Source of the DNA: Alphaproteobacteria bacterium | Lineage (GTDB): Bacteria; Pseudomonadota; Alphaproteobacteria; Rhizobiales; Xanthobacteraceae | Reading direction: 5' to 3' | Assembly: GCA_026400395.1 (NCBI GenBank) | Contig: JAPLPD010000101.1 | Coordinates: 18,298 to 67,600, forward strand | DNA length: 49,303 nucleotides | Shown: in pieces, positions 34,387-41,141 of the stretch | Layout of the letters: each line of letters begins with the position of its first letter | How positions within the stretch are numbered: the stretch's first letter is position 1 | Made by a program: the position numbers and the translations under genes | The notes under the pieces: model-generated | The model's database searches: none | Told to the model about the DNA's origin: nothing | What the model saw: the letters and a program-made list of their open reading frames with translations, nothing else

Positions 34387-35367
34387 GTGGCGGACGGCGG
34401 CGAGGTGGCGCAGGCGCTCTGGTATGTGGGACCGGGCCGGGCCGAAATCCGCGATGAGCGGCTGGCGCCGCTCGCGGACGGCCATGTGCGGGTCCGCGCG
34501 GTCCACGGCGCCATCAGCCGAGGCACCGAGGCGTTGATCGCCGCCGGCCGCGTGCCGGAAAGCGAACACCGGCGCATGCGTGCGCCGTTCATGGGCGGTG
34601 CGTTTCCGTTTCCAGTGAAGTACGGCTACGCCACGGTCGGCGTGATCGAGGCCGGGCCGGCCGCACTGGCCGGGCGTCCGGTGTTTGCGCTGCATCCGCA
34701 TCAGACCCGCTTCGACGTGCCGGCGGAGGCGGTGGCTCCGCTTCCGGCGGATATTCCGCTGTCGCGCGCCGTGCTGTCCGCGAACATGGAGACGGCGCTG
34801 AACGCGGTCTGGGATGCGGCGCCGGGCCCATCCGGGCGGATCGCCGTGGTCGGTGCCGGTGTGGTCGGCGCGCTGGTCGGGCTTCTCTGCGCGCGGATCG
34901 AAGGCGCCGAGGTCACGCTGGTCGATGTCGATCCGTCGCGCGCTGAACTGGCGCGGGCGCTCGGACTCAATTTCGCCGCGCCGGACGATGCGCCGGTCGA
35001 TTGCGCGTTTGTGTTTCACGCCAGCGCCAGCGCCGCCGGGCTGGCGACGGCGCTCACTGCCGCCGGCGACGAGGCGACCATCCTGGAATTGAGCTGGTAC
35101 GGCGCGGGAACCGTGGCGGCGCCGCTGGGCGGCGCATTCCACAGCCGGCGGCTGAAGCTCATATCGAGCCAGGTCGGCAAGGTGGCGCCATCGCACCGGG
35201 CGACGCACACCTACCGCCAGCGTCTCGACGCCGCGATCAAGCTCCTCGCCGATCCACGGCTTGATGTGCTGCTTGCGCCGGCCGTCGCGTTCCGCGACCT
35301 TCCGGCTCGGCTTCCCGATATCCTGAAACCCCGGAGCGGCGTACTCTGCCAGCTCATTACCTACTGA
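34387..35367 (+). CDS. MDR-superfamily dehydrogenase without zinc ligands
   Basis: 326 residues from the GTG at 34387 with AAGGAGAA upstream. It has a medium-chain dehydrogenase fold: GroES-like N-domain, then a Rossmann domain with GxGxxG-type GRIAVVGAGVVGALVGLL and acidic VDVDPSRAELA. The catalytic-zinc region reads AVHGAISRGTEALIA, with Ser-Arg-Gly-Thr-Glu replacing the Cys-Gly-x-Asp motif, and the structural four-Cys lobe is missing. That fits the zinc-independent, BchC-like branch of MDR reductases. It is the first gene of a tight operon with the PTPS-like gene (9 bp), GT4 and methyltransferase genes. The substrate is unknown, perhaps the side chain of a pterin-like product. Confidence 0.85.
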   Translation: MADGGEVAQALWYVGPGRAEIRDERLAPLADGHVRVRAVHGAISRGTEALIAAGRVPESEHRRMRAPFMGGAFPFPVKYGYATVGVIEAGPAALAGRPVFALHPHQTRFDVPAEAVAPLPADIPLSRAVLSANMETALNAVWDAAPGPSGRIAVVGAGVVGALVGLLCARIEGAEVTLVDVDPSRAELARALGLNFAAPDDAPVDCAFVFHASASAAGLATALTAAGDEATILELSWYGAGTVAAPLGGAFHSRRLKLISSQVGKVAPSHRATHTYRQRLDAAIKLLADPRLDVLLAPAVAFRDLPARLPDILKPRSGVLCQLITY

Positions 35368-35376
35368 GAGGCAACC

Positions 35377-35778
35377 TTGTTCACTGTTGAAGTCCGCGAT
35401 CACATCATGATCGCCCATTCGTTCCGCGGCGCGGTGTTCGGTCCGGCCCAGGCGCTGCACGGCGCGACCTTCATGGTCGATGCGGCGTTCATCGCCGATG
35501 AACTCGATACCAACGGCATCGTGGTCGATATCGGCCGCGCGCTGGATACGCTGAAAGAGGTGTTGCAGCCGCTGAACTACAAGAACCTCGATGACTTGCC
35601 GGAGTTCAAAGGCAAGAACACCACGACCGAGTTCCTGACCAAATACATCTTCGACCGGCTCGCACATCACGCCCGTGAAGGTGATCTCGGCCGGCCGGGC
35701 CGCGAGTTGAGCGCGATCCGCGTGTCGATCGGCGAATCGCATGTGGCGCGCGCCTCCTACGAGGCGCCGTTGTGGTGA
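35377..35778 (+). CDS. PTPS/QueD-like protein lacking canonical catalytic residues
   Basis: 133 residues from a TTG at 35377, spaced after GAGAGG. The T-fold of 6-pyruvoyl/6-carboxytetrahydropterin synthase is recognisable: IAHSFRG (first zinc His, H14), ALHGATFMVDAAF (H28), GIVVDIGRALDTLKEVLQPL, NTTTEFLTKYIF and the substrate Glu in GESHVARASYE. However, the usual HGH is HGA (A30), no Cys exists at the catalytic position before it, and the Asp-His dyad of LDHxxLN reads LNYKNLD (N67, Y68). Canonical triphosphate elimination is therefore doubtful. It may carry out a different step or bind a pterin. It overlaps the GT4 gene by 7 bp. Confidence 0.85.
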   Translation: MFTVEVRDHIMIAHSFRGAVFGPAQALHGATFMVDAAFIADELDTNGIVVDIGRALDTLKEVLQPLNYKNLDDLPEFKGKNTTTEFLTKYIFDRLAHHAREGDLGRPGRELSAIRVSIGESHVARASYEAPLW

Positions 35779-36824
35779 AGCGCGTCGCGTTCGCGGTGCC
35801 GGGCGATCTGGCGACGCCCACCGGCGGCTACGCCTACGACCGCCGCATGATCGCGGAACTGCAAAAGCTCGGCTGGCAGGTCGATGTGATCGAGTTGGGC
35901 GACGGCTTCCCGCGTCCGAGCCCGGCGACCAAGACGGCGGCGCATGACGCGCTTGCCGCCGTGGCGAAGGATTGCCCCATCGTCATCGACGGGCTGGCGT
36001 TCGGGGTTCTGCCGGAGGCGGCCAAGGCGTTGCATGACGGCCATCTACTGCTCGCCCTGGTGCATCATCCGCTGGCGCTGGAGACGGGACTTCCGCCCGC
36101 CGACGCGGCGGCGTTCAAGGTCAGCGAATACGACGCACTGGCCGCCGCGCACGGTGTCGTGGTCACAAGTCCATCGACCTCGAAGCTTCTGATCGACGAC
36201 TACGACGTGCCGCCCGACCTCGTCACGGTGGCCTGTCCGGGCACCGATCGCGGCACCATGGCGAAAGGCAGCAGCGATGGCATTGTGCGGCTGCTCGCAG
36301 TGGGCTCGGTGGTGCCGCGCAAAGGCTATGACGTGCTGATCCAGGCGCTGACGCCGCTGGCGGGCCGGGCGTGGCGTCTGACGATTGCCGGCGACCGGAC
36401 GCGCGACGAGGCGGCGGCGATGCAGCTCGACGCGGAAATTGTCGGCAGCGGTCTGGTCGGGCAGATCGAAGTGCTGGGTGCGCTGCCGGCGGATCGCATC
36501 GATGCGCTCTATGCGGCATCCGATGTGTTTGTGCTGCCGTCCCGCTTCGAGGGATACGGCATGGCGTTCGCCGAAGCGCTGGCGTACGGCTTGCCCGTCG
36601 TCGGCACGACGGCTGGCGCCATCCCCGACACGGTGCCACCCAACGCCGGCGTGCTCATCGAGCCGAACGACATTAAAGCGCTGACGCGCACGCTCCGGAT
36701 GCTGATCGATAATCCGAAGGAGCGGCTGTGGTTTGCCGCCGGCGCCCGCGAGGCCGGCGCGGCGTTACCGACGTGGCAGGACTCGGCGAAATTACTGGCC
36801 GGGGCGATCGAGGCGCTGGCATGA
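35772..36824 (+). CDS. GT4-family glycosyltransferase
   Basis: 350 residues from the GTG at 35772, overlapping the previous gene. It has the GT-B fold: acceptor-side N-domain (TPTGGYAYDRRMIAELQKLGW), the linker VACPGTDRG, donor domain VGSVVPRKGYDVLIQAL, and the GT4 C-terminal signature SRFEGYGMAFAEALAYGLPVVGT with the EX7E pattern. It transfers a sugar from a nucleotide-sugar donor to an unknown acceptor in the cytosol. In this operon the acceptor could be a GTP-derived small molecule rather than a polysaccharide, because no polymer export genes are near. That is inference. Confidence 0.88.
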   Translation: MVKRVAFAVPGDLATPTGGYAYDRRMIAELQKLGWQVDVIELGDGFPRPSPATKTAAHDALAAVAKDCPIVIDGLAFGVLPEAAKALHDGHLLLALVHHPLALETGLPPADAAAFKVSEYDALAAAHGVVVTSPSTSKLLIDDYDVPPDLVTVACPGTDRGTMAKGSSDGIVRLLAVGSVVPRKGYDVLIQALTPLAGRAWRLTIAGDRTRDEAAAMQLDAEIVGSGLVGQIEVLGALPADRIDALYAASDVFVLPSRFEGYGMAFAEALAYGLPVVGTTAGAIPDTVPPNAGVLIEPNDIKALTRTLRMLIDNPKERLWFAAGAREAGAALPTWQDSAKLLAGAIEALA

Positions 36825-37621
36825 GCTTCAGCGCTACCTGGCTTGAACTGCGCGAGCCCTACGATCGCCAAGCGCGCAATCCGGCCGTGCTGGACGCGGT
36901 GGTGGCGGCGCTTGCCGGGCGTTCTTCGGTCACCATCGTCGATCTCGCCTGTGGCACGGGATCGACGTTCCGCGCACTCAGTCCGCGGATCAAGGCGCGG
37001 CAAAGCTGGCGGCTGATTGATAACGATCTCAGCCTGCTGGCGCGCGCTCCAGAGTCATCCGCCGACGCGGGCGTAGAGACCATCCCGATGGACCTCAACC
37101 GCGATCTGGAGGCGGCGTTCGACGATCCCGCCGATCTGATCGTCACGTCGGCACTGCTCGATCTGGTTTCCGACGAATGGCTGCAGCGGCTGGTGGTCGA
37201 GGCCGCGGTGCGGAATCTGCCGGTTCATGCGGCGCTCAGCTACGACGGACGCATCGCGTTCGATCCGGTCGATGCGGGCGACGCGAGGATCGTCGCCGCG
37301 ATCAATGCGCATCAGCGCACGGACAAAGGCTTCGGAGCGGCGCTCGGTCCGCAAGCCGGGGAACAGGCGATCAAGCGGTTCGAGCGGATCAATTACGCGG
37401 TGGTGCAGGGTGTGTCCGATTGGACCTTCGCGCCGCAGGACCGCGAGATCCAGATGGAAATACTCTCAGGATGGGCGACCGCCGTGCGCGAGACCGGCAA
37501 GCTGCCGCTGCCTGATGTGCTCGGCTGGCTGACGCGCCGGCGCGATTTCGTGGCCGCCGGCCGCTCGTCGATCCGCGTCGGTCACGTCGATTTTTTCGCC
37601 CGCCCAACCGGCACGCGCTGA
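36821..37621 (+). CDS. Class I SAM-dependent methyltransferase
   Basis: 266 residues. The ATG overlaps the upstream TGA (ATGA), a translational-coupling layout. SAM motif I is TIVDLACGTGSTFRAL, followed by the acidic post-I loop WRLIDNDLSLL and motif IV DLIVTSALLDLVSDEWL. The start MSFSATWLELREPYDRQARN resembles the N-cap of small-molecule methyltransferases. It is the last gene of the dehydrogenase/PTPS-like/GT4 operon. Its end overlaps the opposite-strand RibD-like gene by 40 bp. Confidence 0.85.
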   Translation: MSFSATWLELREPYDRQARNPAVLDAVVAALAGRSSVTIVDLACGTGSTFRALSPRIKARQSWRLIDNDLSLLARAPESSADAGVETIPMDLNRDLEAAFDDPADLIVTSALLDLVSDEWLQRLVVEAAVRNLPVHAALSYDGRIAFDPVDAGDARIVAAINAHQRTDKGFGAALGPQAGEQAIKRFERINYAVVQGVSDWTFAPQDREIQMEILSGWATAVRETGKLPLPDVLGWLTRRRDFVAAGRSSIRVGHVDFFARPTGTR

Positions 37622-38352
37622 GCCGATAAGTCGCAGTCGAACAGCACCTCGTCGTCAAGACGATGCACTTTCACCGGCATCAAGATCGCCTCGTCCACCC
37701 GCGCGATCGGCGGCAACGCAAAGCTGGACCGGCCGGAGCCGAGAATGATCGGCGCCACCGTGACGTGCAGCCGGTCGAGGCATTTCGCTGTGAGAAAGCG
37801 CGACACCGTATCGGCACCGCCTTCGATCAGCACGCGGCGCAGGCCACGGGCGGCCAGCGCCGACAGGATGTCCGGCGGCGCGAGTTGCCCGTCCATCTTG
37901 GCGACGCCGACGATCTCGATGTCGGCGGGCAAGGGCGGTTTGGCTCCCGCGCCGGTCACCACCAAACGGCGAACCCCGTCGTTGGCCAGGAGTTTGGCGC
38001 CGGACGGAAGCCGCCCGCGCGCGTCGATAACGACCCGTGCCGGTTGCGGACCGTTGACCCGACGCACCGTGAGCTGTGGATCGTCAGCCAGAGCGGTACC
38101 GACCCCGATCACGACCGCGTCGACCAGCGCCCGCAGCCGGTGCAGGTGGGCAAGCCCGGCCGGGCCGTTGATGTAGTGGGAATGACCGGTCTCGGTGGCG
38201 ACCCGGCCGTCCAGCGACTGGCCGATTTGGGCGACGACCATGAGGTCGTCGGCCCTTCCATGCCGCAACGGGCCGAACAGGCCCTCCCAAGGCCCCGGGA
38301 GAGGGAAGGTCAGTGCCCGAAAAGCTTCAGGAACGGAGGCCCAGGAATCCAT
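37582..38352 (-). CDS. RibD C-terminal-type (DHFR-fold) pyrimidine reductase
   Basis: 256 residues from the ATG at 38352; the ATG at 38436 would add 28 residues and cannot be excluded. The family signature is the RibD_C reductase: MVVAQIGQSLDGRVATETG, HYINGPAGLAHLHRLRALVDAVVIG, TALADDPQLTVRRV, VLIEGGADTVSRFL. In riboflavin synthesis this domain reduces the ribosyl side chain of the pyrimidine after deamination, with NADPH. The deaminase half of bifunctional RibD is absent. It is divergent from GTP cyclohydrolase II, whose product (after other steps) is its expected substrate class. Confidence 0.85.
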   Translation of the reverse strand: MDSWASVPEAFRALTFPLPGPWEGLFGPLRHGRADDLMVVAQIGQSLDGRVATETGHSHYINGPAGLAHLHRLRALVDAVVIGVGTALADDPQLTVRRVNGPQPARVVIDARGRLPSGAKLLANDGVRRLVVTGAGAKPPLPADIEIVGVAKMDGQLAPPDILSALAARGLRRVLIEGGADTVSRFLTAKCLDRLHVTVAPIILGSGRSSFALPPIARVDEAILMPVKVHRLDDEVLFDCDLSAQRVPVGRAKKST

Positions 38353-38556
38353 ATCCCGATTGTCATTTCCTGCGGCTAGGGTTGGCGGCTTTCGTCCCGG
38401 AGCTTCGCATCGCCGGACGGAAGACGGCGGAACCATCTCTTGCCATAATAGCTTATTGCGGTTGAAAGTGACATGGATCAATGGCTTAGGCGAATAATAA
38501 GGCCGGCCCGGTGTTCTTAGGTTGGGGTCGGCAAGGCAGTAAACGAGCGAGCATGA

Positions 38557-39726
38557 ATGCCAGATAAGAATGTTGGGCCTACGGGCTCCGTCCTGTTCGG
38601 GACCCGCGAGCAGGTGGGTGTCGGTCGAGGGATATCCGAGTTTCGGGCTGGCCGTCCGGTGGTGGTGACCGGTGCCGGTGAGGCGCTGCTTTGTCTTCCG
38701 GTCGAAGGGCTGACCAAAGAACGGCTGCACGCGTTTCGGGCGCTTAGCGCGCCGATCGCGCCGCGTCTGGTGCTAACCAGTTTGCGGGCGCAGTCGCTGG
38801 GGATCGAAACCGACCAACCCGTCGCGCTCGAGTTGCTGGCCGACATCGACGCGAACATGATCCTCGCTCTGGTTGCCGACGCCACATCCGATCATCAATT
38901 CGTGCCGGAGCCGGCGGTCGCCGCCGCGGTCGCGGCCATCGAACTGGTCAAGCTCGCGCAGGTTCTACCCGCGGTCCTGATCGCGGAGACCGTCGAGTCC
39001 GTCACCTCCAACTTCAACCCTGCCATCATCGCCGTCGAAGCGAGCGCCGTCGCGCGGTATCGCGAGACGGCCACGCAAACGCTCACCATTGCCGGGGAGG
39101 CCCATGTGCCGCTCAGCTCCGGCGTGCGCACGCGGTTCGTGGTGTTCCGCGACGCCTTCGGCGACGATCCGGTCGCGGTGATCGTTGGCACGCCGGATTT
39201 GTCGAAGCCGGTGCCGGTCCGTATCCACTCCGCGTGTCTCACCGGCGACGTGTTCGGTTCGCGGCGCTGCGATTGCGGCGATCAGTTGAAGCTTGCGCTT
39301 GCGCGGCTGCAGGAGGCCGGCGGCGGCGTCATCCTCTATCTCGCACAGGAGGGTCGCGGTGTCGGTCTCGCCAACAAGATGCGCACCTACAAGCTGCAGG
39401 ATGGCGGCCTCGACACGGTCGACGCCAACACCACGCTCGGCTTCGACGACGACGAGCGCGAGTATGGCGTCGCGGTCCGCATGCTGCAGATGCTGGGCTG
39501 CAGCCGGGTGGTGCTGCTCACCAACAATCCGGCCAAGCTCGAAGGTCTTGCTAAGGCCGGTATCGAGATTGCCGGCCGCATGCCGATCGAGACCCCGATC
39601 AACTCGGACAACCGCCGCTACTTGACGGCGAAGGCGTCGCGCGCCGGCCATCAGCTTCGGCATGTGATGGCATCGATCGCCGGGCATTCCGAAAGCGATG
39701 ACAAGGAGACCGGCCTGGTGCCTTGA
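38557..39726 (+). CDS. ribA: GTP cyclohydrolase II with degenerate N-terminal domain
   Basis: 389 residues. The C-terminal ~200 residues are a complete GTP cyclohydrolase II: zinc motif HSACLTGDVFGSRRCDCGDQL, substrate loop AQEGRGVGLANKMRTYKLQD (with the active-site Tyr), ANTTLGFDDDEREYGVA and the closing NNPAKLEGL...NRRYLTAKA. It opens GTP, releasing formate and pyrophosphate, to give 2,5-diamino-6-ribosylamino-pyrimidinone phosphate. Residues 1 to ~180 resemble the position of a DHBP-synthase domain but lack its acidic active-site signature, so RibB activity is not expected. It starts the rightward operon with cytochrome b561 and creatininase genes. Confidence 0.92.
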   Translation: MPDKNVGPTGSVLFGTREQVGVGRGISEFRAGRPVVVTGAGEALLCLPVEGLTKERLHAFRALSAPIAPRLVLTSLRAQSLGIETDQPVALELLADIDANMILALVADATSDHQFVPEPAVAAAVAAIELVKLAQVLPAVLIAETVESVTSNFNPAIIAVEASAVARYRETATQTLTIAGEAHVPLSSGVRTRFVVFRDAFGDDPVAVIVGTPDLSKPVPVRIHSACLTGDVFGSRRCDCGDQLKLALARLQEAGGGVILYLAQEGRGVGLANKMRTYKLQDGGLDTVDANTTLGFDDDEREYGVAVRMLQMLGCSRVVLLTNNPAKLEGLAKAGIEIAGRMPIETPINSDNRRYLTAKASRAGHQLRHVMASIAGHSESDDKETGLVP

Positions 39727-39746
39727 GGCCGGGACCGGCGAGGACG

Positions 39747-40268
39747 ATGACTTACACGCTCACCGCGCGCGTCCTTCACTGGGTCATTGCGGCCCTCGTT
39801 CTCGCCTTGATTCCGGTCGGCATCGCCATCGCCAACGTCGATTTCGGCCCCTGGCAGAACACGCTCTACGATCTGCACCGCTCGACCGGTACGCTGGTGC
39901 TGTTGCTCATGGTCGTCCGGCTGTGCTGGCGTCTGACCCATCCGGCGCCGCCGCTGCCGCAGGACCTGCAGGCGCTGCAGCGGTTCGCCGCCCACGCCAC
40001 GCATTTCACGCTCTATGGACTGGTGATCGCCCAGACGATTGTCGGCTGGATTGCCACATCTGCCTACCGCGCACCGATCCGGGTGTTTTGGCTGTTCAAT
40101 CTGCCGCCGATCTGGCGCGAGGACCGCGTCTTCTCGGAGACGATGTTTGGCGCGCATAAACTCATAGGCATCACACTTGCGTGCATGCTCGGCGCTCACA
40201 TCGGGGCCGCGCTGTACCACCATTTCATCCGCAAGGACCAGATCCTGATGCGCATGGTACGCGGCTAA
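39747..40268 (+). CDS. Cytochrome b561-type membrane protein
   Basis: 173 residues from the ATG at 39747 (GAGGA close upstream; a TTG at 39723 overlaps ribA). Four membrane helices with paired heme-b His: ARVLHWVIA in helix 1, DLHRSTG before helix 2, THFTLYG in helix 3 and GAHKLIG plus AHIGAALYHH near helix 4. This fits the bacterial CybB/b561 family, which passes electrons between the quinone pool and periplasmic or membrane partners. It lies between ribA and the creatininase gene (3 bp from the latter). Its connection to their pathway is unknown. Confidence 0.88.
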   Translation: MTYTLTARVLHWVIAALVLALIPVGIAIANVDFGPWQNTLYDLHRSTGTLVLLLMVVRLCWRLTHPAPPLPQDLQALQRFAAHATHFTLYGLVIAQTIVGWIATSAYRAPIRVFWLFNLPPIWREDRVFSETMFGAHKLIGITLACMLGAHIGAALYHHFIRKDQILMRMVRG

Positions 40269-40271
40269 CCG

Positions 40272-41081
40272 ATGGCTGGCCCCGCAGACAGCCGCACGAT
40301 CGGCGACCTCACGTTCCAGGAGGTGAACACGGCGTTGAGCGCCAGTTCGATCCTCTGTCTGCCGATGGGCTCAATGGAGCAGCATGGACCGCATCTGCCG
40401 CTCAACACCGACACCGTGCTGGCCGAGGCGTTTACCGCGCGCATCGTCGAACGCTGGGGCGAGGCATACGACCTGTGGCGGCTGCCGCCGGTCGCGGCCG
40501 GGCTGTCACGGGAGCACGAATGGGCGCCCGGCACACTGTCGCTGTCCGTCGGTGGCCTGACGCAGATGCTGCGCGAGCTTTGCCGCGTGATCGTACGCGC
40601 GCTGCCGGCCCGCAATCTGCTGATCGTGAACGGGCATGGCGGCAACCGTGGCCTGCTCGAAGTGCTGGGGTGCGAACTGCGCGGCGACTTCGGGCTGAAC
40701 GTCTGCGCGCTGCATCTCGGTGCCATGATCAGTCCAGTGGCCGACGCGGCTATCCCCGAAATCCACGCCGGGATGGATGAGACTTCGGTGATGCTGGCGC
40801 TGGCTCCCGGTCTGGTCCGCAGCGACCGGATCGGCCAATTGATAAACCCGCCGAATGGAACCGCCGTCCAGGCGGCGATCCTCGACCCGACGACCAGTTG
40901 GCCCTGGTCGAGCGGCGACAAGAGGATCGCGGATTTGGGCGTGATTGGCGACGCAGCCAAGGCGTCCGCCGGGCATGGCCATTCGATCGTGACACGGGTG
41001 GTCGAGGGCGCAGGGGCGGTGCTCAAGCAGCTCCGCGACAATCAGCCTGGGGCGGCGGGTGCCGCCCCCCGACAGCCCTAA
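40272..41081 (+). CDS. Creatininase-family amidohydrolase
   Basis: 269 residues. The family's metal site is intact: Glu and His in GSMEQHGPHLPLNTD together with its last Asp, His in IVNGHGGN, and Glu in HAGMDETS. Members hydrolyse cyclic or linear amides: creatinine, the formamide FAPy (ArfB in archaeal flavin/F420 synthesis), mycofactocin precursor peptide (MftE). Because it lies in one operon with GTP cyclohydrolase II, a role on a GTP-derived pyrimidine or pterin amide is more likely than creatinine degradation. That is inference from context. Confidence 0.88.
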   Translation: MAGPADSRTIGDLTFQEVNTALSASSILCLPMGSMEQHGPHLPLNTDTVLAEAFTARIVERWGEAYDLWRLPPVAAGLSREHEWAPGTLSLSVGGLTQMLRELCRVIVRALPARNLLIVNGHGGNRGLLEVLGCELRGDFGLNVCALHLGAMISPVADAAIPEIHAGMDETSVMLALAPGLVRSDRIGQLINPPNGTAVQAAILDPTTSWPWSSGDKRIADLGVIGDAAKASAGHGHSIVTRVVEGAGAVLKQLRDNQPGAAGAAPRQP

Positions 41082-41141
41082 CCAACTCTTAATCAGGCTG
41101 CGCTAAAACGAGGGCTGGTTTCCTGTGCGAGTGGTGCCGGA

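Noticed and set aside
34366-35742. 458-codon minus-strand open frame
   Set aside because: Opposite the MDR dehydrogenase and PTPS-like genes, which have RBS and motifs; composition of the minus product is typical of a shadow.
35377-37621. Exopolysaccharide or LPS glycosylation operon
   Set aside because: Only one glycosyltransferase is present, with no polymerase, flippase or nucleotide-sugar enzymes, and it is coupled to a PTPS-like gene.
38353-38556. FMN riboswitch between the RibD-like gene and ribA
   Set aside because: No recognisable RFN element core was seen on either strand; only a covariance search could settle a divergent one.
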